A stretch of DNA of 7,184 nt from Marinilabiliales bacterium (GTDB lineage: Bacteria; Bacteroidota; Bacteroidia; Bacteroidales; BM523). The DNA is taken from positions 1,135 to 8,318 of the forward strand of contig PKSZ01000639.1 of assembly GCA_002869425.1 (NCBI GenBank), read 5' to 3'. Under the pieces are notes generated by a model. It was not told where the DNA came from. It saw only the letters and a list, made by a program, of their open reading frames with translations, and did not search any database. Made by a program: the position numbers and the translations under genes. Below, one piece after another: positions 1 through 5,345 of the stretch. Each line of letters starts with the position of its first letter. The stretch's first letter is position 1.

Positions 1-65
1 ATATCCGTATCTGCTTTTTCAATTAAGGCACCAAGCCCTCTTCCCAATGCATTTTTTTTCGCCAT
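1..65 (-). CDS. parB: ParB partition protein, N-terminal fragment (cut by window edge)
   Basis: Only the first 21 codons are present; the gene continues beyond the left edge. The reading begins MAKKNALGRGLGALIEKAD. The basic stretch followed by LGRGLGALI is the hallmark N-terminus of chromosomal ParB/Spo0J proteins; in this family that region carries the residues that stimulate ParA ATPase. The family binds centromere-like parS sites and spreads as a CTP-dependent clamp, but none of those domains lies in the window. The ATG follows the parA stop after only 6 bases, so the two genes are almost certainly co-transcribed. No Shine-Dalgarno sequence is visible before the start, so translation may be coupled to parA. 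The identity rests on a short motif plus the parA neighbour. Confidence 0.88.
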   Translation of the reverse strand, partial: MAKKNALGRGLGALIEKADTD

Positions 66-71
66 AATTTA

Positions 72-872
72 TCATTCAATAATTTTCTCCTCGGTGGGAA
101 TTTTCGTCATATCATTCTTCTGTAAGAACTCCCTTGCAAGATTTAAATAGTTAACAGCTCCGGTAGAATTGGCATCATACATTATGATGGGTTTTCCATA
201 ACTGGGAGCCTCACCAAGACGAACATTACGCTGAATAATTGTTTCAAAAACCATTTGCTGAAAATGCTTTCTAACCTCTTCAACCACCTGATTTGAGAGC
301 CTTAAGCGAGAATCGTACATGGTGAGTAAAAATCCTTCAATTTTAAGATCCGGATTTAAACGATTCTGTATAATTTTTATTGTATTCAAAAGTTTTCCCA
401 AGCCCTCCAGCGCAAAGTACTCACACTGCACAGGAATAATTATTGAATCCGCTGCAGTAAGTGCATTAACAGTTATCAAACCCAATGACGGAGAACAATC
501 AATAATAACAAAATCATATTCATCCTTCACTTTGTCAATAACAACTTTCATCATTTTCTCCCTGTTTGGAAGATTAAGCATTTCTATTTCAGCACCAACC
601 AAGTCAATATGCGAAGGTATCAAATCCAAATTATCAATTTCTGAATTTAATATAATATCCTTTGGATGTACCTCATCAATAATACTTTCGTATATGCTGG
701 TTTTTACATTGCGAATATCAAAACCACAACCTGATGTTGCATTCGCCTGTGGGTCTGCATCGATAAGTAATACCTTATGTTCCAAGACTGCCAGACTTGA
801 AGCAAAATTGATTGCACTTGTTGTTTTTCCTACGCCACCTTTCTGGTTTGCTACAGCTATAATTTTTGCCAT
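72..872 (-). CDS. parA: ParA/Soj-family chromosome partitioning ATPase
   Basis: A complete 266-residue protein, the usual length for chromosomal Soj/ParA, which lacks the N-terminal DNA-binding extension of plasmid type Ia ParA. The deviant Walker A motif KGGVGKTT is at residues 11-18, with signature lysine K11 and catalytic-loop lysine K16. The A' motif LLIDADPQAN has D38 and D40. The Walker B strand FVIID ends in D125. The C-terminal segment RNVRLGEAPSYG (about 215-226) matches the Soj region implicated in nonspecific DNA binding. Members of the family dimerise on ATP, coat the nucleoid and are released by ParB, which moves and separates origins. The gene leads an operon with parB 6 bases downstream and is preceded by a good Bacteroidota promoter on the same strand. 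A lone MinD-type ATPase is unlikely given the ParB partner and the absence of a C-terminal amphipathic membrane helix. Confidence 0.97.
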   Translation of the reverse strand: MAKIIAVANQKGGVGKTTSAINFASSLAVLEHKVLLIDADPQANATSGCGFDIRNVKTSIYESIIDEVHPKDIILNSEIDNLDLIPSHIDLVGAEIEMLNLPNREKMMKVVIDKVKDEYDFVIIDCSPSLGLITVNALTAADSIIIPVQCEYFALEGLGKLLNTIKIIQNRLNPDLKIEGFLLTMYDSRLRLSNQVVEEVRKHFQQMVFETIIQRNVRLGEAPSYGKPIIMYDANSTGAVNYLNLAREFLQKNDMTKIPTEEKIIE

Positions 873-901
873 TTCTTTTATTTTACTTTTTACCGAATTA
901 A

Positions 902-930
902 CAAAATTACAATTTTAATATTCCTTTCAA
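902..930 (-). promoter_or_regulatory. Putative parAB promoter (Bacteroidota type)
   Basis: Read on the minus strand, TAATTTTG at 902-909 fits the Bacteroidota -7 consensus TAnnTTTG exactly. A TTG at 928-930 sits 18 bases upstream, as expected of a -33 element. The -7 box ends 29 bases before the parA ATG, leaving a short A-rich leader. This is a match by eye; no transcript data are available. Confidence 0.62.
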
Positions 931-953
931 CCTTATACTTTTTAACAATTATT

Positions 954-964
954 GGTTAGTAACC
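954..964. other. Short dyad GGTTA-G-TAACC in the divergent intergenic region
   Basis: Two perfect 5-base inverted half-sites share a single central base, too close to form an RNA hairpin but suitable as a small operator. It lies upstream of the parA -33 element, between the two divergent genes. No regulator is known, and a dyad this short can arise by chance. Confidence 0.2.
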
Positions 965-1028
965 CTTAATAAATGCTCTTTACACTGTATATCTGATGCT
1001 TACGGCTTTTAAAAATGTGGATTATTTC

Positions 1029-1045
1029 AAAGTTACGGCAACTTT
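1029..1045. other. Inverted repeat AAAGTT-ACGGC-AACTTT upstream of the lipid kinase
   Basis: A perfect 6-base inverted repeat around a 5-base ACGGC loop, followed by two more T residues. It overlaps the proposed -33 element of the lipid-kinase promoter, so an operator role is possible. No gene on the plus strand ends nearby that it could terminate; read on the minus strand it lies upstream of parA. The stem is A/T-rich and weak as an RNA hairpin. Confidence 0.3.
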
Positions 1046-1077
1046 TTACAAGGCTTAAAAAAAAAATTGCATCTTTA
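1043..1077 (+). promoter_or_regulatory. Putative promoter of the lipid kinase operon
   Basis: CATCTTTA at 1070-1077 is an imperfect version (two substitutions) of the TAnnTTTG -7 element. A T5 run at 1043-1047 could serve as the -33 element, giving a 22-base spacer. Ten consecutive A residues (1057-1066) fill much of that spacer. The ATG follows 28 bases after the -7 box. The match is clearly weaker than the parA and YjjG-like promoters in this window. Confidence 0.42.
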
Positions 1078-1105
1078 CCAGTTGATCCCGGAAAAGATCA
1101 TTGAA

Positions 1106-2056
1106 ATGAAAGATTGGTTTGTAATTGTTAATCCTAATGCAGGCAGAAGAGAAGGCGAAAAAAGCTGGAATTTGATTAACAGCATATTGCAAGATAAAAT
1201 TCATCAATACACAAGCAAATTTACCAAAGGAAAAGAGGATGCAATTTATCTTGCAAAATCTGCAATTGAAGAAGGTTATAAGAAAATTATTGCAATTGGA
1301 GGAGATGGAACGATCAATGAAGTAGTTAACGGCATTTTCACACAAACGTATACTCCGACTACTGAAATTCTACTTGGTGTAATACCTGTTGGGACAGGCA
1401 ATGATTGGGGAAGAATGTTTAATATCCCAACAAATTATGAAGGAGCAATAACGACAATTGCCAATGGAAATACTATTCTTCAGGATGTTGGGAAGGTTAG
1501 TTTTTACAAAGACATGGATAAATTCCATAGATTCTTTATTAACATTGCAGGTCTGGGCTTTGATGCCAGGGTAGTAAAAAAGTCAAACCAAAAAAAAGAA
1601 AAGAAAAAATCAGGAAAACTAAGTTATCTCACAAGCCTTATTTCCAGTCTCCTATCACACAAATCTCAAACAGCTACTGTAAAAATTGATTCGGATTCAT
1701 TCAGTGAAAAAGTTTTTAGTATGAATGTGGGAATTTGCCAATACAGTGGGGGCGGAATGAAACAAGTACCATTTGCAATACCTGACGATGGTCTATTTGA
1801 TCTTACCGTAATTAAAAAACTAAGTAAAATAAGCGTCATCAGGAATGTTAAAAAACTATATAACGGGAGCTTTACCAATCACAAGAAAGTAAGCACAATG
1901 AGGGGAGAAAAGATTCTTATTGAATCTGAAGAAAAAATATTTTTGGAAGTAGACGGTGAAACAATGGGGCATACCCCTTTTGAATTTGAAATTGCGCCAA
2001 AAAGTCTTGGTATAATAGTAAATCCATCATACCTTAATGATCTCAAAACGCATTAG
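1106..2056 (+). CDS. Diacylglycerol kinase / YegS-family lipid kinase
   Basis: A 316-residue soluble lipid kinase with the DAGK catalytic domain followed by the YegS/DgkB-type C-terminal beta-sandwich domain; about 300 residues is typical. Visible motifs are NPNAG (9-13), the nucleotide-binding GGDGTINEVVNG (65-76), PVGTGND (94-100), GLGFDARVV (149-157), PDDGLFDL (226-233) and DGE (283-285) near the catalytic core. The family phosphorylates diacylglycerol, sphingoid bases, ceramide or related lipids with ATP at the inner membrane face; sequence alone does not show which. The ATG at 1106 is chosen because family homology starts there; the longer frame begins at a TTG inside the promoter. A lysine-rich loop (about 158-171, KKSNQKKEKKKSGK) may contact anionic membrane. 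First gene of a three-gene operon with a methyltransferase and a glycosyltransferase. Confidence 0.92.
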   Translation: MKDWFVIVNPNAGRREGEKSWNLINSILQDKIHQYTSKFTKGKEDAIYLAKSAIEEGYKKIIAIGGDGTINEVVNGIFTQTYTPTTEILLGVIPVGTGNDWGRMFNIPTNYEGAITTIANGNTILQDVGKVSFYKDMDKFHRFFINIAGLGFDARVVKKSNQKKEKKKSGKLSYLTSLISSLLSHKSQTATVKIDSDSFSEKVFSMNVGICQYSGGGMKQVPFAIPDDGLFDLTVIKKLSKISVIRNVKKLYNGSFTNHKKVSTMRGEKILIESEEKIFLEVDGETMGHTPFEFEIAPKSLGIIVNPSYLNDLKTH

Positions 2057-2081
2057 AAGCGAACAAACAGGAAATAAAAAC

Positions 2082-2900
2082 ATGAAAGCTGAAGAGTTTT
2101 TCAACATATTTTTAGACGAGCTTAAACAAAATGACAAACTGAAAGGTTATTACCGTTTTTTGAATGACCCTAAACTTTTTGAATTCCGAAAAGCCTATTT
2201 TCTTCAAAGGTTGAAATATATCGAGAGGCAAATCTCAGACACATCCAAAAAAGTATTTGATATTGGATGCGGCTATGGCACTACAGGAATATTCCTTGCT
2301 TTAAATGGATTTGAAGTATATGGAAACACGCTGGAGTTTTACTACGACCAAATACAAAACCGGCTTATATTCTGGAATCAATATGGAAGCACAGAATCTT
2401 TCACTTTTTCATATGAAAATCTTTTTGATTCGCCGCCTCCTGAAAAAAGTGTCGATTACATTATAGTACAGGATGTACTGCATCACCTTGAGCCACTCGA
2501 CACAGCAATCAACATTATATACACAACCCTTAAGCCGGGAGGGAAATTAATAGCATGTGAAGAAAACGGTTTGAATCTTATGAACAGAACTCGTTTGTTC
2601 ATGAAAAGGGGAAACAAGCGAATCATCAAGATTTATGATGACAAACTGGAAAAAGAAATTCTGCTTGGCAATGAAAACATCAGATCACTTACTCAATGGG
2701 AAAAAGAGCTTAGCAAATACAATCTGGAAATAGATAAAAAAGAAACAGAATATATAAGATACTTTTTCCCTGGTAAATACAAAAGCAAAAACATGCAGGA
2801 CATTCGTCAATCAGAGCAACATATCTGGAAAAAAAGTAAGATAAAAAGGTATTATTTCTTTCATGGTATTAATTTTACAGCTGTCAGAAAGAAACAATAA
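2082..2900 (+). CDS. Class I SAM-dependent methyltransferase, substrate unknown
   Basis: A 272-residue protein with a Rossmann-type methyltransferase core. Motif I, VFDIGCGYGTTGIFLA, is at 58-73; the motif IV region VDYIIVQDVLHHLEP at 124-138; and KPGGKLIACEENG at 151-163. The stretch before residue 55 is helical and the C-terminal third (about 165-272) is lysine-rich and unfamiliar, presumably the substrate-binding part. After strand 2, where these enzymes normally carry an acidic residue for the SAM ribose, the sequence reads VYGNTLEF (79-86), so E85 may take that role. I chose ATG 2082, preceded by AGGAAAT, over the ATG at 2037, which would overlap the kinase gene by 20 bases. It lies 25 bases after the kinase stop and its own stop directly abuts the glycosyltransferase start. 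That suggests methylation of a lipid or glycan, as an inference only. Confidence 0.85.
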   Translation: MKAEEFFNIFLDELKQNDKLKGYYRFLNDPKLFEFRKAYFLQRLKYIERQISDTSKKVFDIGCGYGTTGIFLALNGFEVYGNTLEFYYDQIQNRLIFWNQYGSTESFTFSYENLFDSPPPEKSVDYIIVQDVLHHLEPLDTAINIIYTTLKPGGKLIACEENGLNLMNRTRLFMKRGNKRIIKIYDDKLEKEILLGNENIRSLTQWEKELSKYNLEIDKKETEYIRYFFPGKYKSKNMQDIRQSEQHIWKKSKIKRYYFFHGINFTAVRKKQ

Positions 2901-4028
2901 ATGAAAATTGCAGTCAATACTAGATTATTATTACAAGGAAAATTAGAGGGAATTGGCTGGTTTTCATATGAAAGTTTGAAACGAATAACCCGTCAGCACA
3001 AGGATTATGAGTTTGTTTTCATTTTTGACAGACCCTGGTCAGATGAATTCATTTTTTCAGATAACATAACACCGGTAGTTACGCATCCACAAGCCCGACA
3101 TCCATACCTATGGTATTTATATTTTGAGTGGGGAGTACCCCATATTCTCAAAAAACACAAACCTGATTTATTTCTTTCTCCTGATGGCTGGCTTTCACTG
3201 CGTACAAAAACCCCATCACTACCAGTTATTCACGACCTGAACTTTGAACATTACCCGGAATTTATTCCCAAAACTGTTAGAAATTATTACCATAAGTACT
3301 TTCCAAAATTTGCCCGGAAAGCAAAAAGAATTGCAACAGTTTCTGAGTTCACAAAAAAAGATATCACATCGCGTTACAATATTGATTCTGACAATATTGA
3401 TGTTGTTTATAATGGCGCAAATGAAGAATTTGCACCTACATCAGAAACAGAACAGCAAGAAACCAGAAAAAAATACACAAATGCCTGTCCGTATTTTCTA
3501 TTTGTAGGATTAATTCACCCCCGGAAAAACCTGGGAAGATTAATTGAAGCCTTTACTTTATTCAAACAAAAGAATAATACAGATGTAAAATTATTGGTTG
3601 TTGGTGACAGAAAATGGTGGACAGAAGAAACCCGTCTTGCTTATGAGAACTCTGCATTTAAAGATGAAATTATTTTCCTAGGAAGAGTAGGTTCTGATGA
3701 ATTAAAGAAAATTATACCTGCTGCACTGGCCATGACTTATATCTCCATTTTTGAAGGTTTTGGAATACCAATTATTGAAGCCATGTATTGCGACACACCT
3801 GTTATTACTTCCAACCTTACTTCTATGCCTGAGGTTGGTGAAGATGCTGTAGTTTATGTAGATCCTTTTTCTGTCGATTCTATAAGTGATGCACTGCAAA
3901 AAGTTCACAAAGATGATAACCTAAGAAATGAACTTATCGAAAAAGGCAGATTACAGTGTAAAAAATTCTCATGGCAGAAAACAGCAGACAACTTATGGAA
4001 CAGTATAGAAAAATCTTTACAGCCCTAA
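2901..4028 (+). CDS. Glycosyltransferase family 4 (GT-B fold, MtfB-like)
   Basis: A 375-residue retaining glycosyltransferase of the GT4/group 1 type, at the normal family length. The N-terminal Rossmann domain starts MKIAVNTRLL and contains a glycine-rich GKLEGIGWFSYE (13-24) and VIHDLNFEHYPEF (109-121). The donor-binding domain has FVGLIHPRKNLGRLIEAF (201-218) with conserved R208/K209, LLVVGDRKWW (231-240), and the signature EX7E motif FEGFGIPIIEAM with E285 and E293. The overall pattern resembles the mannosyltransferase-like cd03809 subgroup from memory, but donor and acceptor are not deducible. No signal peptide or membrane segment is seen, so it should work at the cytoplasmic membrane face. 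The ATG follows the methyltransferase TAA with no spacer, implying translational coupling. Last gene of the kinase-methyltransferase-glycosyltransferase operon; the next plus-strand gene has its own promoter. Confidence 0.93.
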   Translation: MKIAVNTRLLLQGKLEGIGWFSYESLKRITRQHKDYEFVFIFDRPWSDEFIFSDNITPVVTHPQARHPYLWYLYFEWGVPHILKKHKPDLFLSPDGWLSLRTKTPSLPVIHDLNFEHYPEFIPKTVRNYYHKYFPKFARKAKRIATVSEFTKKDITSRYNIDSDNIDVVYNGANEEFAPTSETEQQETRKKYTNACPYFLFVGLIHPRKNLGRLIEAFTLFKQKNNTDVKLLVVGDRKWWTEETRLAYENSAFKDEIIFLGRVGSDELKKIIPAALAMTYISIFEGFGIPIIEAMYCDTPVITSNLTSMPEVGEDAVVYVDPFSVDSISDALQKVHKDDNLRNELIEKGRLQCKKFSWQKTADNLWNSIEKSLQP

Positions 4029-4045
4029 TTTTGCAGTCTTATTCC

Positions 4046-4077
4046 TTTTTAAAGTACAAAAACTTTTTGCACCTTTG
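4046..4077 (+). promoter_or_regulatory. Putative promoter of the zinc-ribbon protein gene
   Basis: CACCTTTG at 4070-4077 matches the Bacteroidota -7 element TAnnTTTG at all fixed positions but the first. A T5 run at 4046-4050 lies 19 bases upstream as a plausible -33 element. The gene's ATG is 26 bases downstream. A weak AAAGT/ACTTT inverted repeat (4051-4066) lies in the spacer. No strong terminator separates this region from the glycosyltransferase gene, so read-through from the upstream operon is possible. Confidence 0.5.
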
Positions 4078-4103
4078 TAAAGACCACTATAAAATCAACA
4101 ACT

Positions 4104-4502
4104 ATGGATAATAATTTCTTATGCCCAAAATGTTCAGGCGCATTAAACATTAGTAAAAAAATTATTTTTTCTGTCAAAAACAAAGCTGGCAAACCAGGGA
4201 TAATATTTTTAAGTCCTGAAGTAGGAAATTATACAGCAGAACACAATCCATCATTTGATTTTGAGCTGGGTGATCAACTGGATTTTTCATGCCCAATGTG
4301 CGGAGCAGAGCTCACTGCTGGAGAGAATAACGCCCTTGCTGAAGTTATTCTTGAAGATTCCGAAAACAAAAAAAGCAAAATTCTCTTTTCGAAAATTGCT
4401 GGTGAAAAGTGCACATACAAAGTAACTGAGGAAAATTATGAAGCTTATGGTGAAAATTCACATAAGTACATCAACTACATTAACCTTAGTTTGAACAAAT
4501 AA
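4104..4502 (+). CDS. Small zinc-ribbon-like protein, function unknown
   Basis: A 132-residue protein I do not recognise. It starts MDNNFLCPKCSGAL and has two CxxC knuckles, C7/C10 (CPKC) and C63/C66 (CPMCGAEL), spaced as the two halves of a zinc ribbon with an inserted segment of about 50 residues that looks beta-rich (KKIIFSVKNKAGKPGIIFLS). A further cysteine, C103, stands alone. The C-terminal half is acidic and tyrosine-rich and ends in INYINLSLNK. There is no signal peptide, so it is cytoplasmic. Such ribbons bind nucleic acid or protein partners, but no function can be assigned. It has its own promoter-like sequence, and its TAA is immediately followed by the stop codon of the convergent outer-membrane gene. 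The paired CxxC motifs and start-to-stop integrity argue that it is a real gene. Confidence 0.8.
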   Translation: MDNNFLCPKCSGALNISKKIIFSVKNKAGKPGIIFLSPEVGNYTAEHNPSFDFELGDQLDFSCPMCGAELTAGENNALAEVILEDSENKKSKILFSKIAGEKCTYKVTEENYEAYGENSHKYINYINLSLNK

Positions 4503-5207
4503 TCAATCTTTAATAATAGGGAAAAAATACTTGAAGTTCACGGAGAAGTAACTACCTTTTTCCATGAATTTTATATGTTCCCCAATAGCTCCATCGGGTT
4601 GTTGTGCATACATTTTATATAGATTGAAGAACATTCTGTCGTAAGAAGCTCCCAAATAAAAAGCACCAGAATTTTCTGTCCGTATTTCAAATCCTACATT
4701 CATTTTCAGTGCTGGTTGAACCCAACTTTGCCTTTGGGCATACAACATTTCATGAATAAAAACATCGGAAGGATAAAAGCTAAAACTAATGCCAAAAGCA
4801 GCATTCATATATAACCATTTGGTAATTCTTGCATAAACAAGTCCACTTACAGGAATCTCATAACACAATAATCCAAGGTTTCCATTGATTAACGAATCAT
4901 TGTGTTCTACATCTAATGTATAATTCCGCTTCATCAAATTAATTCCATACTGCAGTGCCAGCCAATTTGAAAAACTGCTCCGTATTTCCATCCCAAAGGA
5001 TATTCCCGGCTTTTGCCCAAGCTGAAAAACTGTTGTGTCATGATCGACCACTACCTCATTGTTTTCCAATAAGTTATTTGGAATTATCGGACTTAGCTGT
5101 ATGCCAAAAACTGTATTCTGAGGCTTTTCAGGCTTCTGTGCTTTCAGCACATTCAAATGAAAAAAAACCACGCAAACAGTCAAAAAATATCGCAAAAATC
5201 TTGTCAT
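4503..5207 (-). CDS. PorT-like outer-membrane beta-barrel protein
   Basis: A 234-residue exported protein. The N-terminus MTRFLRYFLTVCVVFFHLNVLKAQ has two arginines, a hydrophobic core and a typical Bacteroidota cleavage region near A23/Q24. The remainder alternates polar and hydrophobic/aromatic residues in strands such as FGIQLSPIIP (34-43), ISFGMEIRSSF (69-79), LALQYGINLM (83-92), YEIPVSGLVYARI (116-128), LYMNAAFGISFSF (132-144) and GAFYLGASYDRMFF (181-194). It closes with YFSVNFKYFF (220-229), an aromatic terminal strand as in outer-membrane barrels. Length and the YEIP strand fit small PorT/OmpW-like barrels, probably eight-stranded. No plug or TonB box is seen. I chose ATG at 5205-5207; the frame extends five codons to a TTG at 5222 that would put extra charged residues ahead of the signal peptide. 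The role is unknown; likely structural or a transport/assembly accessory. Confidence 0.82.
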   Translation of the reverse strand: MTRFLRYFLTVCVVFFHLNVLKAQKPEKPQNTVFGIQLSPIIPNNLLENNEVVVDHDTTVFQLGQKPGISFGMEIRSSFSNWLALQYGINLMKRNYTLDVEHNDSLINGNLGLLCYEIPVSGLVYARITKWLYMNAAFGISFSFYPSDVFIHEMLYAQRQSWVQPALKMNVGFEIRTENSGAFYLGASYDRMFFNLYKMYAQQPDGAIGEHIKFMEKGSYFSVNFKYFFPIIKD

Positions 5208-5237
5208 TTCTACACGTTTCAATGCATCTACACCGCG

Positions 5238-5249
5238 TATTCCGGAATA
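5238..5249. other. Perfect 12-base palindrome TATTCCGGAATA in a divergent promoter region
   Basis: The sequence equals its own reverse complement. It lies 31 bases upstream of the beta-barrel ATG, between it and the divergent YjjG-like gene. It is the most G+C-rich spot in an otherwise A/T-rich spacer and could be an operator for a dimeric regulator or sit within the beta-barrel leader. No regulator can be named. Confidence 0.3.
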
Positions 5250-5260
5250 AATATGTTTTG

Positions 5261-5268
5261 TAAAATTA
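5261..5268 (-). promoter_or_regulatory. Weak candidate -7 element for the beta-barrel gene
   Basis: On the minus strand this reads TAATTTTA, one base from TAnnTTTG. No clear -33 element lies at the expected distance. If it is used, the leader would be about 50 bases and would contain the TATTCCGGAATA palindrome. It is listed only because no better candidate is visible between the divergent genes on this strand. Confidence 0.22.
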
Positions 5269-5294
5269 AAAAAACGATTAGGAAATCTATTAAA

Positions 5295-5326
5295 TTGCTT
5301 TCAATAAAAACTGAATATTATCTTTG
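5295..5326 (+). promoter_or_regulatory. Putative promoter of the YjjG-like gene (Bacteroidota type)
   Basis: TATCTTTG at 5319-5326 is an exact TAnnTTTG -7 element followed by TAC. A TTG at 5295-5297 lies 21 bases upstream as a -33 element. The ATG is 19 bases after the -7 box. This is the clearest plus-strand promoter in the window and supports the choice of the 5346 start, because the longer frame would begin upstream of the promoter. Confidence 0.65.
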
Positions 5327-5345
5327 TACACTCAATTTTAAAATT

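Noticed and set aside
319..918. Plus-strand frame of 199 codons opposite parA
   Set aside because: It is the antisense shadow of the well-supported parA gene, with no recognisable motif and no start context.
1055..1345. Minus-strand frame of 96 codons over the start of the lipid kinase
   Set aside because: Its cysteine- and phenylalanine-rich composition is typical of an antisense shadow; the plus strand carries GGDGT and NPNAG kinase motifs there.
1666..1878. Minus-strand frame of 70 codons inside the lipid kinase
   Set aside because: Lies wholly inside the conserved C-terminal domain of the kinase gene; no independent support.
3244..3507. Plus-strand frame of 87 codons inside the glycosyltransferase
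   Set aside because: Out-of-frame shadow of a gene with an intact EX7E motif and full family length.
3702..3908. Minus-strand frame of 68 codons inside the glycosyltransferase
   Set aside because: Antisense to the donor-binding domain including EX7E; no promoter or domain evidence.
4051..4066. AAAGT/ACTTT inverted repeat considered as a terminator for the lipid/glycan operon
   Set aside because: Five A/T-rich pairs with a 6-base loop are too weak for an intrinsic terminator, and the site lies inside the next gene's promoter spacer.
5209..5223. CACGTTTCA-like sequence considered as a parS site for ParB
   Set aside because: Only one half-site partly resembles the 16-base parS consensus; the central CACGTG palindrome and the second arm are missing.
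4955..5263. Plus-strand frame of 102 codons opposite the beta-barrel gene
   Set aside because: Antisense shadow; the minus strand encodes a clear signal peptide in the same place.
5157..5345. 63-codon N-terminal extension of the YjjG-like protein
   Set aside because: It overlaps the divergent signal-peptide region and starts upstream of the gene's own promoter; the HAD family begins at the ATG at 5346.
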